Made by a program: the position numbers and the translations under genes. Below the pieces are notes generated by a model that saw only the letters and a list, made by a program, of their open reading frames with translations, was not told the DNA's origin and made no database searches. Below are positions 42,703 through 51,117 of a stretch of 64,000 nt of DNA, one piece after another; within the stretch, counting starts at the first letter, position 1; every line of letters starts with the position of its first letter. Source of the DNA: Nocardioides daeguensis (GTDB lineage: Bacteria > Actinomycetota > Actinomycetes > Propionibacteriales > Nocardioidaceae); contig NZ_JAHTKU010000019.1 of NCBI RefSeq assembly GCF_019192965.1, forward strand, positions 124,001-188,000. The letters run 5' to 3'.

Positions 42703-44474
42703 TCGTCGGCTTCGATTTCGGCACGACCAACAGTCTGGTCTCGGTAGTCGTCGGTGACCGCGTCATCGATGTGATGGACGTGGAAACGGGGCGGCCGCAC
42801 CCCTCGATCGTCCGCTACGAAGGCGAGCAGGTGGTCGTCGGGCGCGAGGCCAAGGACGCCTTGGGCGCGGCCGGCATCGGCGTGCACGGCAACACGGTGA
42901 AGTCGCCCAAGTTCCTTCTTGGCGAGGAGGCAGTCGCGGTCGGAGGGGTGGACCGGAGCCCGGTGGACATCGTGGCGGACGTCGTTCGGCATGTGCGCAC
43001 AGAGTCAATGCGGAGCCCGCAGCGCAATGTCCTCGGCGACCTCGACAACGCTGTCGTCACGATCCCGGTCACGATGAACGGACATCGCCGGGCAGCGCTG
43101 CGCGAAGCTTTTGCCGGTGCTGGAATGCGCGTCGCCCAGTTCGTACACGAGCCCCTCGCCGCCCTTTACGGATTTATCCGGGGTGCCCATGACCCGGAGG
43201 AGATGGCACGGCGCCTGGCCCGTCGAAACGTTCTGGTCGTCGATTGGGGTGGCGGAACGCTAGATCTGACGCTCTGCAGGGTCGACGAAGAACAGGTTCG
43301 TCAACTGCGCAACGGCGGATCAGCACAGGTCGGCGGCGACGAGTTCGACAAGGTGATCCGCGACGAGGTCGTGAAACGGGTTCGCGCTCGCGGAGGTGCA
43401 ACCGACGACGACCTCGCGATTCCCGAGGCCGAACTTCGCCTCCTTCAGGATGCAGAACGCAACAAGATCGAACTCTCGGCTGACCGTGTTGACGTGACCT
43501 TCTACCGTCCGAGCTACTTCCAGTCCGGTGCCACTCTGCAGTACCAGCTCACGCGCCAGGAGTTGGAGGAGATCACGCGACCGCTCGTGACGGCAGGTAT
43601 TGATGAGATTGAGTCGCTCCTCGACAGCCTGTCGATGGCCCCCGGGCAGGTGTCCCTCGTAGTTGTGGTCGGCGGCATGGCCGCCATGCCCGCGATTCGA
43701 AGCCGTCTGCACGAGCTATTCGGCCCTGACAGAGTCGAGGTTCCGTCGAACAGTGCCACGTTGATCTCCCAAGGAGCTGCTTGGATCGCACACGATCGGC
43801 AGCGGCTGCGCCTCGCCAAGCCGATCGAGCTCGAACTTGCTCGCGGTTCACTGATGCCACTGCTCTCAGCCGGTACCGAGATGCCTCTCGGTGGCGAGGT
43901 CAAGCACGAGACTCTCCACCTCTACTGCGCGGATCCGACGGACGGCAAGGCGAAGTTCCCAATCGCGACGCCCACGGCGTTGTCGGCGCATCCCCAAGCG
44001 AGCGAGCGGCGCACGTCTCTGGGAATGATCACCCTCGGAGTCGACGAAACTGCACCGCCGCTCCACGAGCGCCTCGAACTCGGGGTCGTTCTCGACGACG
44101 ATCTGGTGTTGTCCGTTGAGGCGTCCTCGAGCCAGAAGCACGATCGGGTCAAGGCTTCGTACTACGACCTGGAGTTCGGACTCGGTCTCCCAGCACAGGC
44201 CCTGCCCGGAGGTGTAGCTGCGGACCCAAAAGCACCTGAGGAGTCCGTGCTCCTGCCACAGGCTGGCCTCGTAGTCCGTGCAAATGTGGCGAGGGACAAG
44301 GACCGAGCAGCAGTTCCCGGTGACGTGCTCTACCGACACAACTCCGGTGCCTTCGCCCGGCACGTGACGAACGGGGCGACTGAGGCTCAGCTGCTGGAGC
44401 ACCTCTACTACCAGCCCTGCGCCGTCTGCAAGCGCCAGTGGGGGCACCCGGAGTGCCGATGCGGAACGGCATGA
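42699..44474 (+). CDS. Divergent Hsp70/DnaK-like ATPase with C-terminal cysteine cluster
   Basis: The 591-residue protein has an actin/Hsp70 ATPase domain: phosphate-1 GFDFGTTNSLVSVV (residues 4-17), AVVTIPVTMNGHRRAALREA near 117, EPLAALYGF near 151, phosphate-2 VVDWGGGTLDLTL near 180, and adenosine motif VVVVGGMAAMPAIRSRL near 322. The substrate-binding part is not the DnaK type; it is beta-rich and ends CAVCKRQWGHPECRCG, a probable zinc site. It lacks the EEVD/lid form. It sits third in a four-gene overlapping operon without DnaJ or GrpE, which suggests a dedicated ATPase rather than a housekeeping chaperone. Confidence 0.85.
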   Translation: MIVGFDFGTTNSLVSVVVGDRVIDVMDVETGRPHPSIVRYEGEQVVVGREAKDALGAAGIGVHGNTVKSPKFLLGEEAVAVGGVDRSPVDIVADVVRHVRTESMRSPQRNVLGDLDNAVVTIPVTMNGHRRAALREAFAGAGMRVAQFVHEPLAALYGFIRGAHDPEEMARRLARRNVLVVDWGGGTLDLTLCRVDEEQVRQLRNGGSAQVGGDEFDKVIRDEVVKRVRARGGATDDDLAIPEAELRLLQDAERNKIELSADRVDVTFYRPSYFQSGATLQYQLTRQELEEITRPLVTAGIDEIESLLDSLSMAPGQVSLVVVVGGMAAMPAIRSRLHELFGPDRVEVPSNSATLISQGAAWIAHDRQRLRLAKPIELELARGSLMPLLSAGTEMPLGGEVKHETLHLYCADPTDGKAKFPIATPTALSAHPQASERRTSLGMITLGVDETAPPLHERLELGVVLDDDLVLSVEASSSQKHDRVKASYYDLEFGLGLPAQALPGGVAADPKAPEESVLLPQAGLVVRANVARDKDRAAVPGDVLYRHNSGAFARHVTNGATEAQLLEHLYYQPCAVCKRQWGHPECRCGTA

Positions 44475-44475
44475 C

Positions 44476-45813
44476 ATGGCGAGTGCCAAGGCAACAATTC
44501 GTGTCCTCGATCATGGAGCGGAGGTTGAGGCCGGCGTACGACGCCCGATCCGCCTGACTCCAGATGGCTACGCGGGCGTGGCGTACGCCGGATCCGTCTA
44601 CCCGCTGCGGCAAGGCGATGTCATTGACTTGGGCGGAGCGAGCTGGGAGCTGGCTGACTGCGACCGCTTCTTGTTCGCGGGCGCGGACGTGCCCTATGCG
44701 CCGGCCGCTGGGGAGCCGGCCCAGACAGCCGGTGGCTTCGATGTCGAGTGGCACCTCGAAACGAACCAGTACGGGCATTACGTAGTCTTCAACGCCTCCG
44801 AACGCGTTGCGAGTGCTTTGGTGTCGGCCCTCGAGGCCGCCGAGCTCAGCGTCCAACGATGGGACGTCAGCCACCGACCAGCCGACGACGGAAACTTCTA
44901 CGACTGGTTTGCCCGACTTCGGTTCAAGGGCAGCCGTGACGATGCGCTCGCGCTCGTCGGTGCGGTCATCGCGCCGCCCTCATCGTCCGCTCCGACGGTT
45001 CCGGTCGCCGATCCGACGGCGTCTCGGCTCGCCGACGCAGAGGCGCGGATCGAGGAGCTTCTCAACCAACTGTACGTCGCGACGCGCAAGGGTGAGGCGG
45101 CCGAGCGTGAACTCGCACAGGTGCGGCAGGACCTGGCGAACGCGGAAGCCAGCGAGCAGCGCTACCGAGAATCGATCGCCCTGGCGGAACGCCGCCATGT
45201 CGACCTTCAAGAGCAGGTCGCGGTGCTCCGCCAGGGACTTGGCGACATTGGCGATACTGCTGAACTCGTCAAGAGCCTGGTCGATGCCGAAGAACTCCGC
45301 GAACTTGCGCTCGCGGAGAACTCGCTCCTGTTGGAGCGGGTGCGGTCGGCCGACTCGAAGGCAGCGGAGAGTAGTGCGCGCGCGCAGGACTTGGCGGCGC
45401 AGGTGGACGCACTCCTCGGCAGGGTCTCCGAGCTGGAGGCGTTGGAAACCGAGAGGCTCCGCGCGGCAACCGCACACCGGCCCCGACGCGGCGGCGTTAT
45501 TGAGTTCCTGCCCCAAGTGTTTGGTCGACTTGAGTTCGTCCTCGACTCGGTCGACGTCATCGCCAACCTCGAATCGCCGGCGCCCACGATGAGAGCACTT
45601 GCAGAGATCGACGCTGGTCGGCTCGTGGGCAAGGACCTCGAGGGGATTCGCGGGTGGTTCGAGGTGCCCAAGCTGTCTACGGGCATTGCAGGCAGCGAGG
45701 CACTCGGGCGCATCTACTACAAGCCTGACGGCCAGCGAGTCCTAGTCAGCGTCCATATCAAGCAGGACGAAAAGCAGCAGAGACGGCCCATCGAGCGGCT
45801 GCGATCCATCTGA
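44476..45813 (+). CDS. Coiled-coil protein with basic C-terminal domain, fourth gene of the Hsp70-like operon
   Basis: The 445-residue protein has a beta-rich N-terminus (RPIRLTPDGYAGVAYAGSVY, about 20-39), a domain at about 85-160 (FDVEWHLETNQYGHYVVFNA), a long coiled coil at about 180-335 (AEARIEELLNQLYVATRKGE), and a compact C-terminal domain of about 100 residues ending GRIYYKPDGQRVLVSVHIKQ then a Lys/Arg-rich tail. The last domain might bind RNA or act as an effector; this is a guess. It starts one base after the Hsp70-like stop and is convergent with the coupling-protein gene. Confidence 0.7.
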   Translation: MASAKATIRVLDHGAEVEAGVRRPIRLTPDGYAGVAYAGSVYPLRQGDVIDLGGASWELADCDRFLFAGADVPYAPAAGEPAQTAGGFDVEWHLETNQYGHYVVFNASERVASALVSALEAAELSVQRWDVSHRPADDGNFYDWFARLRFKGSRDDALALVGAVIAPPSSSAPTVPVADPTASRLADAEARIEELLNQLYVATRKGEAAERELAQVRQDLANAEASEQRYRESIALAERRHVDLQEQVAVLRQGLGDIGDTAELVKSLVDAEELRELALAENSLLLERVRSADSKAAESSARAQDLAAQVDALLGRVSELEALETERLRAATAHRPRRGGVIEFLPQVFGRLEFVLDSVDVIANLESPAPTMRALAEIDAGRLVGKDLEGIRGWFEVPKLSTGIAGSEALGRIYYKPDGQRVLVSVHIKQDEKQQRRPIERLRSI

Positions 45814-45821
45814 GTACCGGG

Positions 45822-47585
45822 TCATCGCCTCCTCAGAGCAGCCTCGACATCTGTCCGACTGGCAGCGAGAACGCAGGCATCGCTCCGAGCGGTCCACGGC
45901 CGGAGGTCGGTCACGATGGGCGGCGCGCTTCGGAGCAGGACGAGCGCCGTCCCGAAGGGAAGCGTCCGAATCGCTTCGGGCGGCATGACCGGCACCCGGC
46001 GCATGGATCTCTGCAGCGACCGGGAGCCGTAATCGCCAACAGAGATCGTGTCGGTGCGTTCGTCGCGCTCGCCGATCAGGGACGACAGATCCTGGAGGTC
46101 GCGTGCCGCCGAGGTACCGCCGAGGACGACTTTCACGATCGACGCGTCCCAGATCGCGCCCGCAGCGTGGTCACCCCACTTGTCTCTTGCCTGCGAGAGC
46201 GACTGCAGCACGGGCATGGTCGTGATCCCGGTGCCGCCGCCCTCTGCCATGAGCACTGGCAGGGAGGGGAGTGGCGAGAGATTGCCGATCTCGTCGAGCG
46301 CCATCAGCAGGGGCGGGTCGAGCCGCGCCCCAGGTGAAGCGGCGGCGAGGTGCCGAGCTGTTTCGACGAGGTCCTCGATGAACGCCGCGACGAGAGACCA
46401 CGACGCGCCGGCGCCCGCGCCGGTTGCGAGCAAGTAGAGCGTGCCGTTGCTGGTCAAGAACTCGCTCGGATCGAACTCCTCGCCGGGGCCGGGGGAGACG
46501 GCGTCGAGGACCCTCGGGTCCGCGAGACATGAGAGCGCGAGCGATACTCCCATCCAGATCGAATCCCGTGTTCGTGGGTCGGCGTGGATCATCGACTCGA
46601 GCGAATCGGCCCATCCGGGGGCGGCGTCCCTGTGGCTGCTCAGGATGGCGACCGCGTCCGCTGCGGCCGACGGGGAGAGTGTCCATGCGAACAGTTCGGC
46701 GGGGCTGCGTCGGTCAAGCGCCGCCGCGTGAAGGAGCGACTGCAGCGCCGTCCGCGTCTTGCCCTCCCAGAAGCCGCCGGACTCAACTCCGCCGGTGGAA
46801 AGGCCCGTGGCCGAGGCGAGCCCTGTTGCCCGGATCATCGCGGTGAGTGGGTCCTCGCATCCGCGCACAGGGGACCACCGCAGCCCTGCAGGAAGGCCGT
46901 CGGCCAACCGTTGCGGGTCGAACACCGCGACCGGTCCGCGAGCGCTGCGGGCGGAGATGGTCGCAGCGATGTTGTCGGGGCGAGTGGCGGTCGTGATGAC
47001 CGCGCCGGGGGCGTCGAGGATCGAGTTGATGACCAGGTGCAGACCCTTCCCCGAACGTGGCGGGCCGAGCAGGAGCACTGAGTCTTCGACGGACGCCCAG
47101 ACCTCGGTGCCGCGGGCGCGCCCGAGCAGGTACCCGACATCGGCCGCCGATGGGTGCGGTAGAGACGGACGGAGTGTCCGCCCGCGACTGAGCAACGCTT
47201 TGCGGGAGGCGGTCGTGCGGACGTCGTGGTGGGAAGCGACACCGGCCAGACGGTGCGGGTCCCGCCGGTTGCGGGACTGAAATCGGCTCACTCTGCGCCA
47301 CGCCACGCAGGCGGTTCCTACGGCCGCAGCGATCAGCAGCGCCATGACGCCCCAATACGCCCAAGCTGAGAGCTCCGGAGTGCCGAGCGCCACGCCAGGG
47401 GATCTGGGGTCCGCGAGCACTCGGAGACCGGAACTCCAGCCACGAATCGGCTGGTCGGCGCCCGTAAACCAGGCGGCCAGCGTTCCCGCAAGTCGCAGGA
47501 TGGCGGCGAGCAGACCTGTGAAGGCGATCGCGATCAGCCCGAGGTTGACCAGGTCGTTGTCGACCGACTGGCTGTGGGTGTTCAT
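45822..47585 (-). CDS. VirD4/TraG-type conjugative coupling protein
   Basis: The 587-residue protein has two N-terminal membrane helices (NLGLIAIAFTGLLAAILRLA near 13, AYWGVMALLIAAAVGTACVA near 71). It then has an ATPase with Walker A GPPRSGKGLHLV near 174 and Walker B PLLMALDEIGNLSPLPSLPV near 424, plus LQSLSQARDKWG. It would bring the transfer DNA complex to the secretion channel. The ATG overlaps the stop of the 162-residue gene upstream (ATGA at 47582-47585). It is the last gene of the left half of the transfer operon. Confidence 0.9.
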   Translation of the reverse strand: MNTHSQSVDNDLVNLGLIAIAFTGLLAAILRLAGTLAAWFTGADQPIRGWSSGLRVLADPRSPGVALGTPELSAWAYWGVMALLIAAAVGTACVAWRRVSRFQSRNRRDPHRLAGVASHHDVRTTASRKALLSRGRTLRPSLPHPSAADVGYLLGRARGTEVWASVEDSVLLLGPPRSGKGLHLVINSILDAPGAVITTATRPDNIAATISARSARGPVAVFDPQRLADGLPAGLRWSPVRGCEDPLTAMIRATGLASATGLSTGGVESGGFWEGKTRTALQSLLHAAALDRRSPAELFAWTLSPSAAADAVAILSSHRDAAPGWADSLESMIHADPRTRDSIWMGVSLALSCLADPRVLDAVSPGPGEEFDPSEFLTSNGTLYLLATGAGAGASWSLVAAFIEDLVETARHLAAASPGARLDPPLLMALDEIGNLSPLPSLPVLMAEGGGTGITTMPVLQSLSQARDKWGDHAAGAIWDASIVKVVLGGTSAARDLQDLSSLIGERDERTDTISVGDYGSRSLQRSMRRVPVMPPEAIRTLPFGTALVLLRSAPPIVTDLRPWTARSDACVLAASRTDVEAALRRR

Positions 47586-48070
47586 TCGCCGAGGACCCTG
47601 ATCGCACCGGATGTCCGACCAACCAGAACGACATCGCCTCGGTGGGCTGCCAGGAGCGCCGGCGGAATTCGAGGGGCATCGCCTGCGTCGCCGCGCTGCC
47701 GGGCGACAACGACGGCGACAGAGACCTCCTCGTCCGGCAGAAACGGCTGCTCGCTCTGCTTTCGGGCCGGGCGCGTCGGCCGCGCCGTGCGCTCTGGTGG
47801 CCTTGGTGGCGTGACGATGTCGGTGAAGGCGGAGCCGTCGGTTTCGTGGACTTCGACGCGCAACGGGGTTCCGAGGTCGTTCGCGATGGACTCGAGTGTC
47901 GACTTGAGGTCGTTGCGGTGGAGGGCGCCGTCGGGGGAGTAGGGCTCCCGGTCGAGGCGGACGTCAAGATGGCCTCGGTCGTCAACGGTGACCTCAACGA
48001 GCGGCATGACGACGGGCACGCGCAGGGTTGCGTTCTCGTCGCGCCGGTACGGCGTTGTGCTGTTCAACAT
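47582..48070 (-). CDS. Hypothetical protein of the transfer operon, 162 residues
   Basis: The product starts MLNSTTPYRRDENATLRVPV and has a conserved-looking N-terminal half and a Pro/Arg-rich middle. No named domain is recognised and no membrane helix is seen. It lies between the ArdC-like gene (2 bases) and the coupling-protein gene (overlap), so it is in one transcript with the transfer genes. The ATG at 48070 is chosen because the upstream frame enters the ArdC gene. Confidence 0.7.
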   Translation of the reverse strand: MLNSTTPYRRDENATLRVPVVMPLVEVTVDDRGHLDVRLDREPYSPDGALHRNDLKSTLESIANDLGTPLRVEVHETDGSAFTDIVTPPRPPERTARPTRPARKQSEQPFLPDEEVSVAVVVARQRGDAGDAPRIPPALLAAHRGDVVLVGRTSGAIRVLGE

Positions 48071-48072
48071 CG

Positions 48073-49134
48073 CTAGATCCCCAGTGCTTCGCTCGTCTGG
48101 CGTCGAGCGGCTGGCGCGTCGACTGCAGGGGTTCCTCGCTGGGCGCCGATGGAATCTCTGTCGAGGCCCGGTGGCGTGCCGTCGCCGATCTTGGCCGTCG
48201 GGAGGCTGTCGAGGATCTTCAGCGATGCGGCCCGCACCCTGTCCGCGGTGGCTTGAACGACCTCGACCGGAGACTTGCCCGGGACATCGCTGGCCCAAGT
48301 CGACACGTAAGGGACCGTGTAGCTCGACGTGTCGAGTCCGTGTGCAGCGCCGACCATGAGAGCGACCGACTCGGCTTCCACCTCCGCCACGCCGCGGTGC
48401 ATGACTGCATCGATGTTGTCGGGTCCGTGGAGCAACACGTGGCCGAGTTCGTGGGCCAGCGTCTTCACCTGGGCGGCGTCGTCCATGTCCATCCGGATCG
48501 ACACCTCATGGGTCAGGTAGTCGGTGAGGCCGTTCGCGCCGCCGATCGACCGGGAGCTCGACACCAGTCGGAGCTCGAAGCCGGCGGCAACGATCTGGTT
48601 GGCGAGACCGTCCCAGAGGCCGTCGGGTGCCAGGCCCTGTAGGAGCGCGGGCCGCGGAGGTTCGGGAATCGGATCTCCCTCGGTTTGGGAGATGTCCCAG
48701 ACGTGCGCGGGCTTTAGCCCGATCAGCCGAGATCGAACGGATTCACCCCACTTTGGCTTCTCGCCCCGCGCGAGCCGCCGCCACGACTCCGGGTTCTCCG
48801 GGCTGGCGGAAGCGAAGCGAGCCGTGACTGGCGCCAGGATCGCGTATCCGCCCTGGCCCTTCATGACATGGCGGTTGAGGCTGAGCCACTGCTTGAAGCC
48901 GGCGACGTACGTCGGGACCGGGCTGGGCACTCTGCACTCTTGGTACGCCGCGTTGTGCTGGCTGTAGATCAGGAGAGTGTTGTTGAATGACCGGGACCGG
49001 AATCGCGCTGCGAACTCCAGTGCGCGGCGCCAGTCATCGCCCGTCACCAGGGCACTGACCGAGTCCGTGAGCTTCTGATGGAGTGCGTCGAGCTTTGCTT
49101 CGCGCGCCTCGACGTCTCGTGTCTGCGTCCGCAT
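48073..49134 (-). CDS. ArdC-like antirestriction/zincin protein
   Basis: The 353-residue protein has an N-terminal ssDNA-binding ArdC domain (FRSRSFNNTLLIYSQHNAAY near residue 45, GFKQWLSLNRHVMKGQGGYA near 78). A zinc-protease-like domain follows with LAHELGHVLLHG near residue 226 and AEVEAESVALMVGAAHGLD. ArdC proteins protect incoming plasmid DNA or act in conjugation. The start overlaps the stop of the VirB4-like gene (TAATG), so it is coupled. Confidence 0.86.
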   Translation of the reverse strand: MRTQTRDVEAREAKLDALHQKLTDSVSALVTGDDWRRALEFAARFRSRSFNNTLLIYSQHNAAYQECRVPSPVPTYVAGFKQWLSLNRHVMKGQGGYAILAPVTARFASASPENPESWRRLARGEKPKWGESVRSRLIGLKPAHVWDISQTEGDPIPEPPRPALLQGLAPDGLWDGLANQIVAAGFELRLVSSSRSIGGANGLTDYLTHEVSIRMDMDDAAQVKTLAHELGHVLLHGPDNIDAVMHRGVAEVEAESVALMVGAAHGLDTSSYTVPYVSTWASDVPGKSPVEVVQATADRVRAASLKILDSLPTAKIGDGTPPGLDRDSIGAQRGTPAVDAPAARRQTSEALGI

Positions 49135-50669
49135 TACTGGCCTCCGTCCGTCGTTGCCTCACCAGCGAGGTGTCCGGGCGGAGCCGTCGCGTTCATCCGG
49201 CCGGTCGTGTCGAAGAGCTCGAGCTCTGCCGGGTGAAGCTGGTGCTGGACGACGAAGGACCTGTGCTTGATCCGCCACAGCCCCTGGCCAGTCCCGAGCG
49301 TCGGGAGCAGCGACTGCTCGGTGCCGGTCAGCCCGAGCGCAGACGCCGTCGACCCGAGCTGATCTGATTCCTGGCGATAGACAATCCGGGTCTCGGCATT
49401 CGCCAGCAACGAGGAGGCGAGCGCTCTCATCGCGCTGCCCTGATCGCCGACGTTGTCGAGGTCAGACAGCTTGTGAAAGATCAGCATGTTCGCGATCCCG
49501 TAGTGCCGGGCTAGACGCCAGTGCGCATCCATGCGGCGCAGTAGCGCCGGGTGCGACATCAGGCGCCACGCCTCGTCGTACACCACCCAGCGCTGCCCGC
49601 CGGAGGGGTCGAGAAGTGCCGATTCCATCCATGCCGACGCGCACGTCATGAGCACCGAGATGAGCGTCGCGTTCTCGGTCACGCGAGAGAGGTCGAGCGA
49701 GATCATCGGCAGAGTCGGGTCGAAGCGGACGGTGCTGGGACCGTCGAACAACCCGGCGAGATCGCCGGCGACCAGGCGCCGCAGCGCATGTCCGACGAGT
49801 CGGCCGTCTTCTGCCAGGCGTCCGTCAAGGTCGTCGCCTCGGTCGGGTGCGAGCAGCCGCTCAACCACCATCGGCAGCACAGGGACCGGTGTCGAACGCA
49901 CGGCGTCGGCGAGTGCGACGTCGATCGCGGTGTGCTCGAGCGGCGTCAGCCGGCGGTCGAGAACCGTCTCTGCGAGTGCACCGAGCAGATCGCGTCGACG
50001 CGCGGTGACCTGCGCCTGCCATTGGGCATCGTCGAAGCCAGGTGGCCGATGGCCCTCGTCGAGCGGGTTGAGGCGGTTGGCCATGCCATGCCCCAGAGCG
50101 ATTGCTCGGCCGCCGACAGCTTCGGCGACCGCGGTGTGTTCGCCCTTCGGATCTCCGGGCACGTACACGCGGCGGCCGAACGGGATCGACCGTGTGTAGA
50201 GGCTCTTGGCGAGTGCCGACTTGCCAGAGCCGACGATGCCGGCCAAGACGAGGTTTGGCGCCGTGATCATGCCGCGGGCGTAGAGCACCCACGGGTCGTA
50301 GACGAACGAGCTGCCGCTGTAGAGATCCTGGCCGACGAAGACCCCGTCGCTGCCCAGACCGCCCTCGGCGAGGAACGGGTACGCGCCCGCCAATGTCGCC
50401 GAGGTGTCCTGATGGCGGGGGATTCGGAGTCGGCCCGGTGTGCGGAGCGCCGCCGGACCGGGCTCGCCAGACCTGGGGAGGAGAACCGTCGCCTTCCGTT
50501 CGGCCGCCAGAACGTCGGCCTTTGCGCGTGCTACCGCTTTGCGCGTGCTGCGGTCCTCGTCCAGGCGGGACTTGGCAGCCGCGCGCCGCTGTCTCCGGAC
50601 GCGTCGTCGCTCCCGGCCCGGCGATACCAGAACGGCGCTGTGGAGTCGGCCGTCCCGCCAGCCGCTCAC
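49134..50669 (-). CDS. VirB4/TraC-like conjugation ATPase
   Basis: The 511-residue protein has a basic N-terminal helix and then the ATPase core: NLVLAGIVGSGKSALAKSLY with Walker A near residue 143, RVYVPGDPKGEH, Walker B GQRWVVYDEAWRLMSHP near 361, and NMLIFHKLSDLDNVGDQG near 400. It lacks the N-terminal domain of full VirB4, as usual in actinobacterial elements where SCO6880 stands next to it. GTG 50669 overlaps the upstream stop (GTGA). Energy for DNA transfer is its likely role. Confidence 0.88.
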   Translation of the reverse strand: MSGWRDGRLHSAVLVSPGRERRRVRRQRRAAAKSRLDEDRSTRKAVARAKADVLAAERKATVLLPRSGEPGPAALRTPGRLRIPRHQDTSATLAGAYPFLAEGGLGSDGVFVGQDLYSGSSFVYDPWVLYARGMITAPNLVLAGIVGSGKSALAKSLYTRSIPFGRRVYVPGDPKGEHTAVAEAVGGRAIALGHGMANRLNPLDEGHRPPGFDDAQWQAQVTARRRDLLGALAETVLDRRLTPLEHTAIDVALADAVRSTPVPVLPMVVERLLAPDRGDDLDGRLAEDGRLVGHALRRLVAGDLAGLFDGPSTVRFDPTLPMISLDLSRVTENATLISVLMTCASAWMESALLDPSGGQRWVVYDEAWRLMSHPALLRRMDAHWRLARHYGIANMLIFHKLSDLDNVGDQGSAMRALASSLLANAETRIVYRQESDQLGSTASALGLTGTEQSLLPTLGTGQGLWRIKHRSFVVQHQLHPAELELFDTTGRMNATAPPGHLAGEATTDGGQ

Positions 50670-51073
50670 AGCGACAGTCCGTGGCTGACGGCGGATTGCG
50701 CCGTGCCGTCTGGGATCAGCTGGTCGGAGCGCGTGTAACTGATGCGCGACTCGGCGCTGTGCGCGCTGCCGATCGACTCGGCGACCTGGTGCAGGATCTC
50801 GCCCGCACGATGGAGCTCCCACGACACTTGGTGTGCCGCTGCGCGGCCAGCGCGGGAGTCGCCGGCTACCCACACGCTGTCCTTCGCCGCGGCGTCGTGG
50901 AACGACCCGAGCTGATGCAGGGACTGACTCAGCGACGCGACCGCGGAGGTTAAGGATCCGAGGACGGAGTAGATCTGACGAGGATCATCGATCGAGCGCG
51001 TCGCGTGCGCGAGGCCTCGGAGCGCGGTCTGGACTTCGTCGGCGTCAGCAGCCGGATTCTCGAAGGTGGGCAT
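50666..51073 (-). CDS. Hypothetical protein of the transfer operon, 135 residues
   Basis: It starts MPTFENPAADADEVQTALRG and is helical (SLTSAVASLSQSLHQLGSFH), with no domain I know. It overlaps the VirB4-like start, so it belongs to the transfer operon, and it is divergent from the helicase gene, with 44 bases between their starts. The cargo block begins at this point. Confidence 0.7.
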   Translation of the reverse strand: MPTFENPAADADEVQTALRGLAHATRSIDDPRQIYSVLGSLTSAVASLSQSLHQLGSFHDAAAKDSVWVAGDSRAGRAAAHQVSWELHRAGEILHQVAESIGSAHSAESRISYTRSDQLIPDGTAQSAVSHGLSL

Positions 51074-51117
51074 CGGGGTCTCCTCGTGACGGATGGGTCA
51101 CGAAGGAGGTGGTCCCG

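Noticed and set aside
50833..51117. Upstream extension of the helicase IV-like gene
   Set aside because: It overlaps the divergent 135-residue gene antisense. The GAAGGAGGT site clearly marks ATG 51118.
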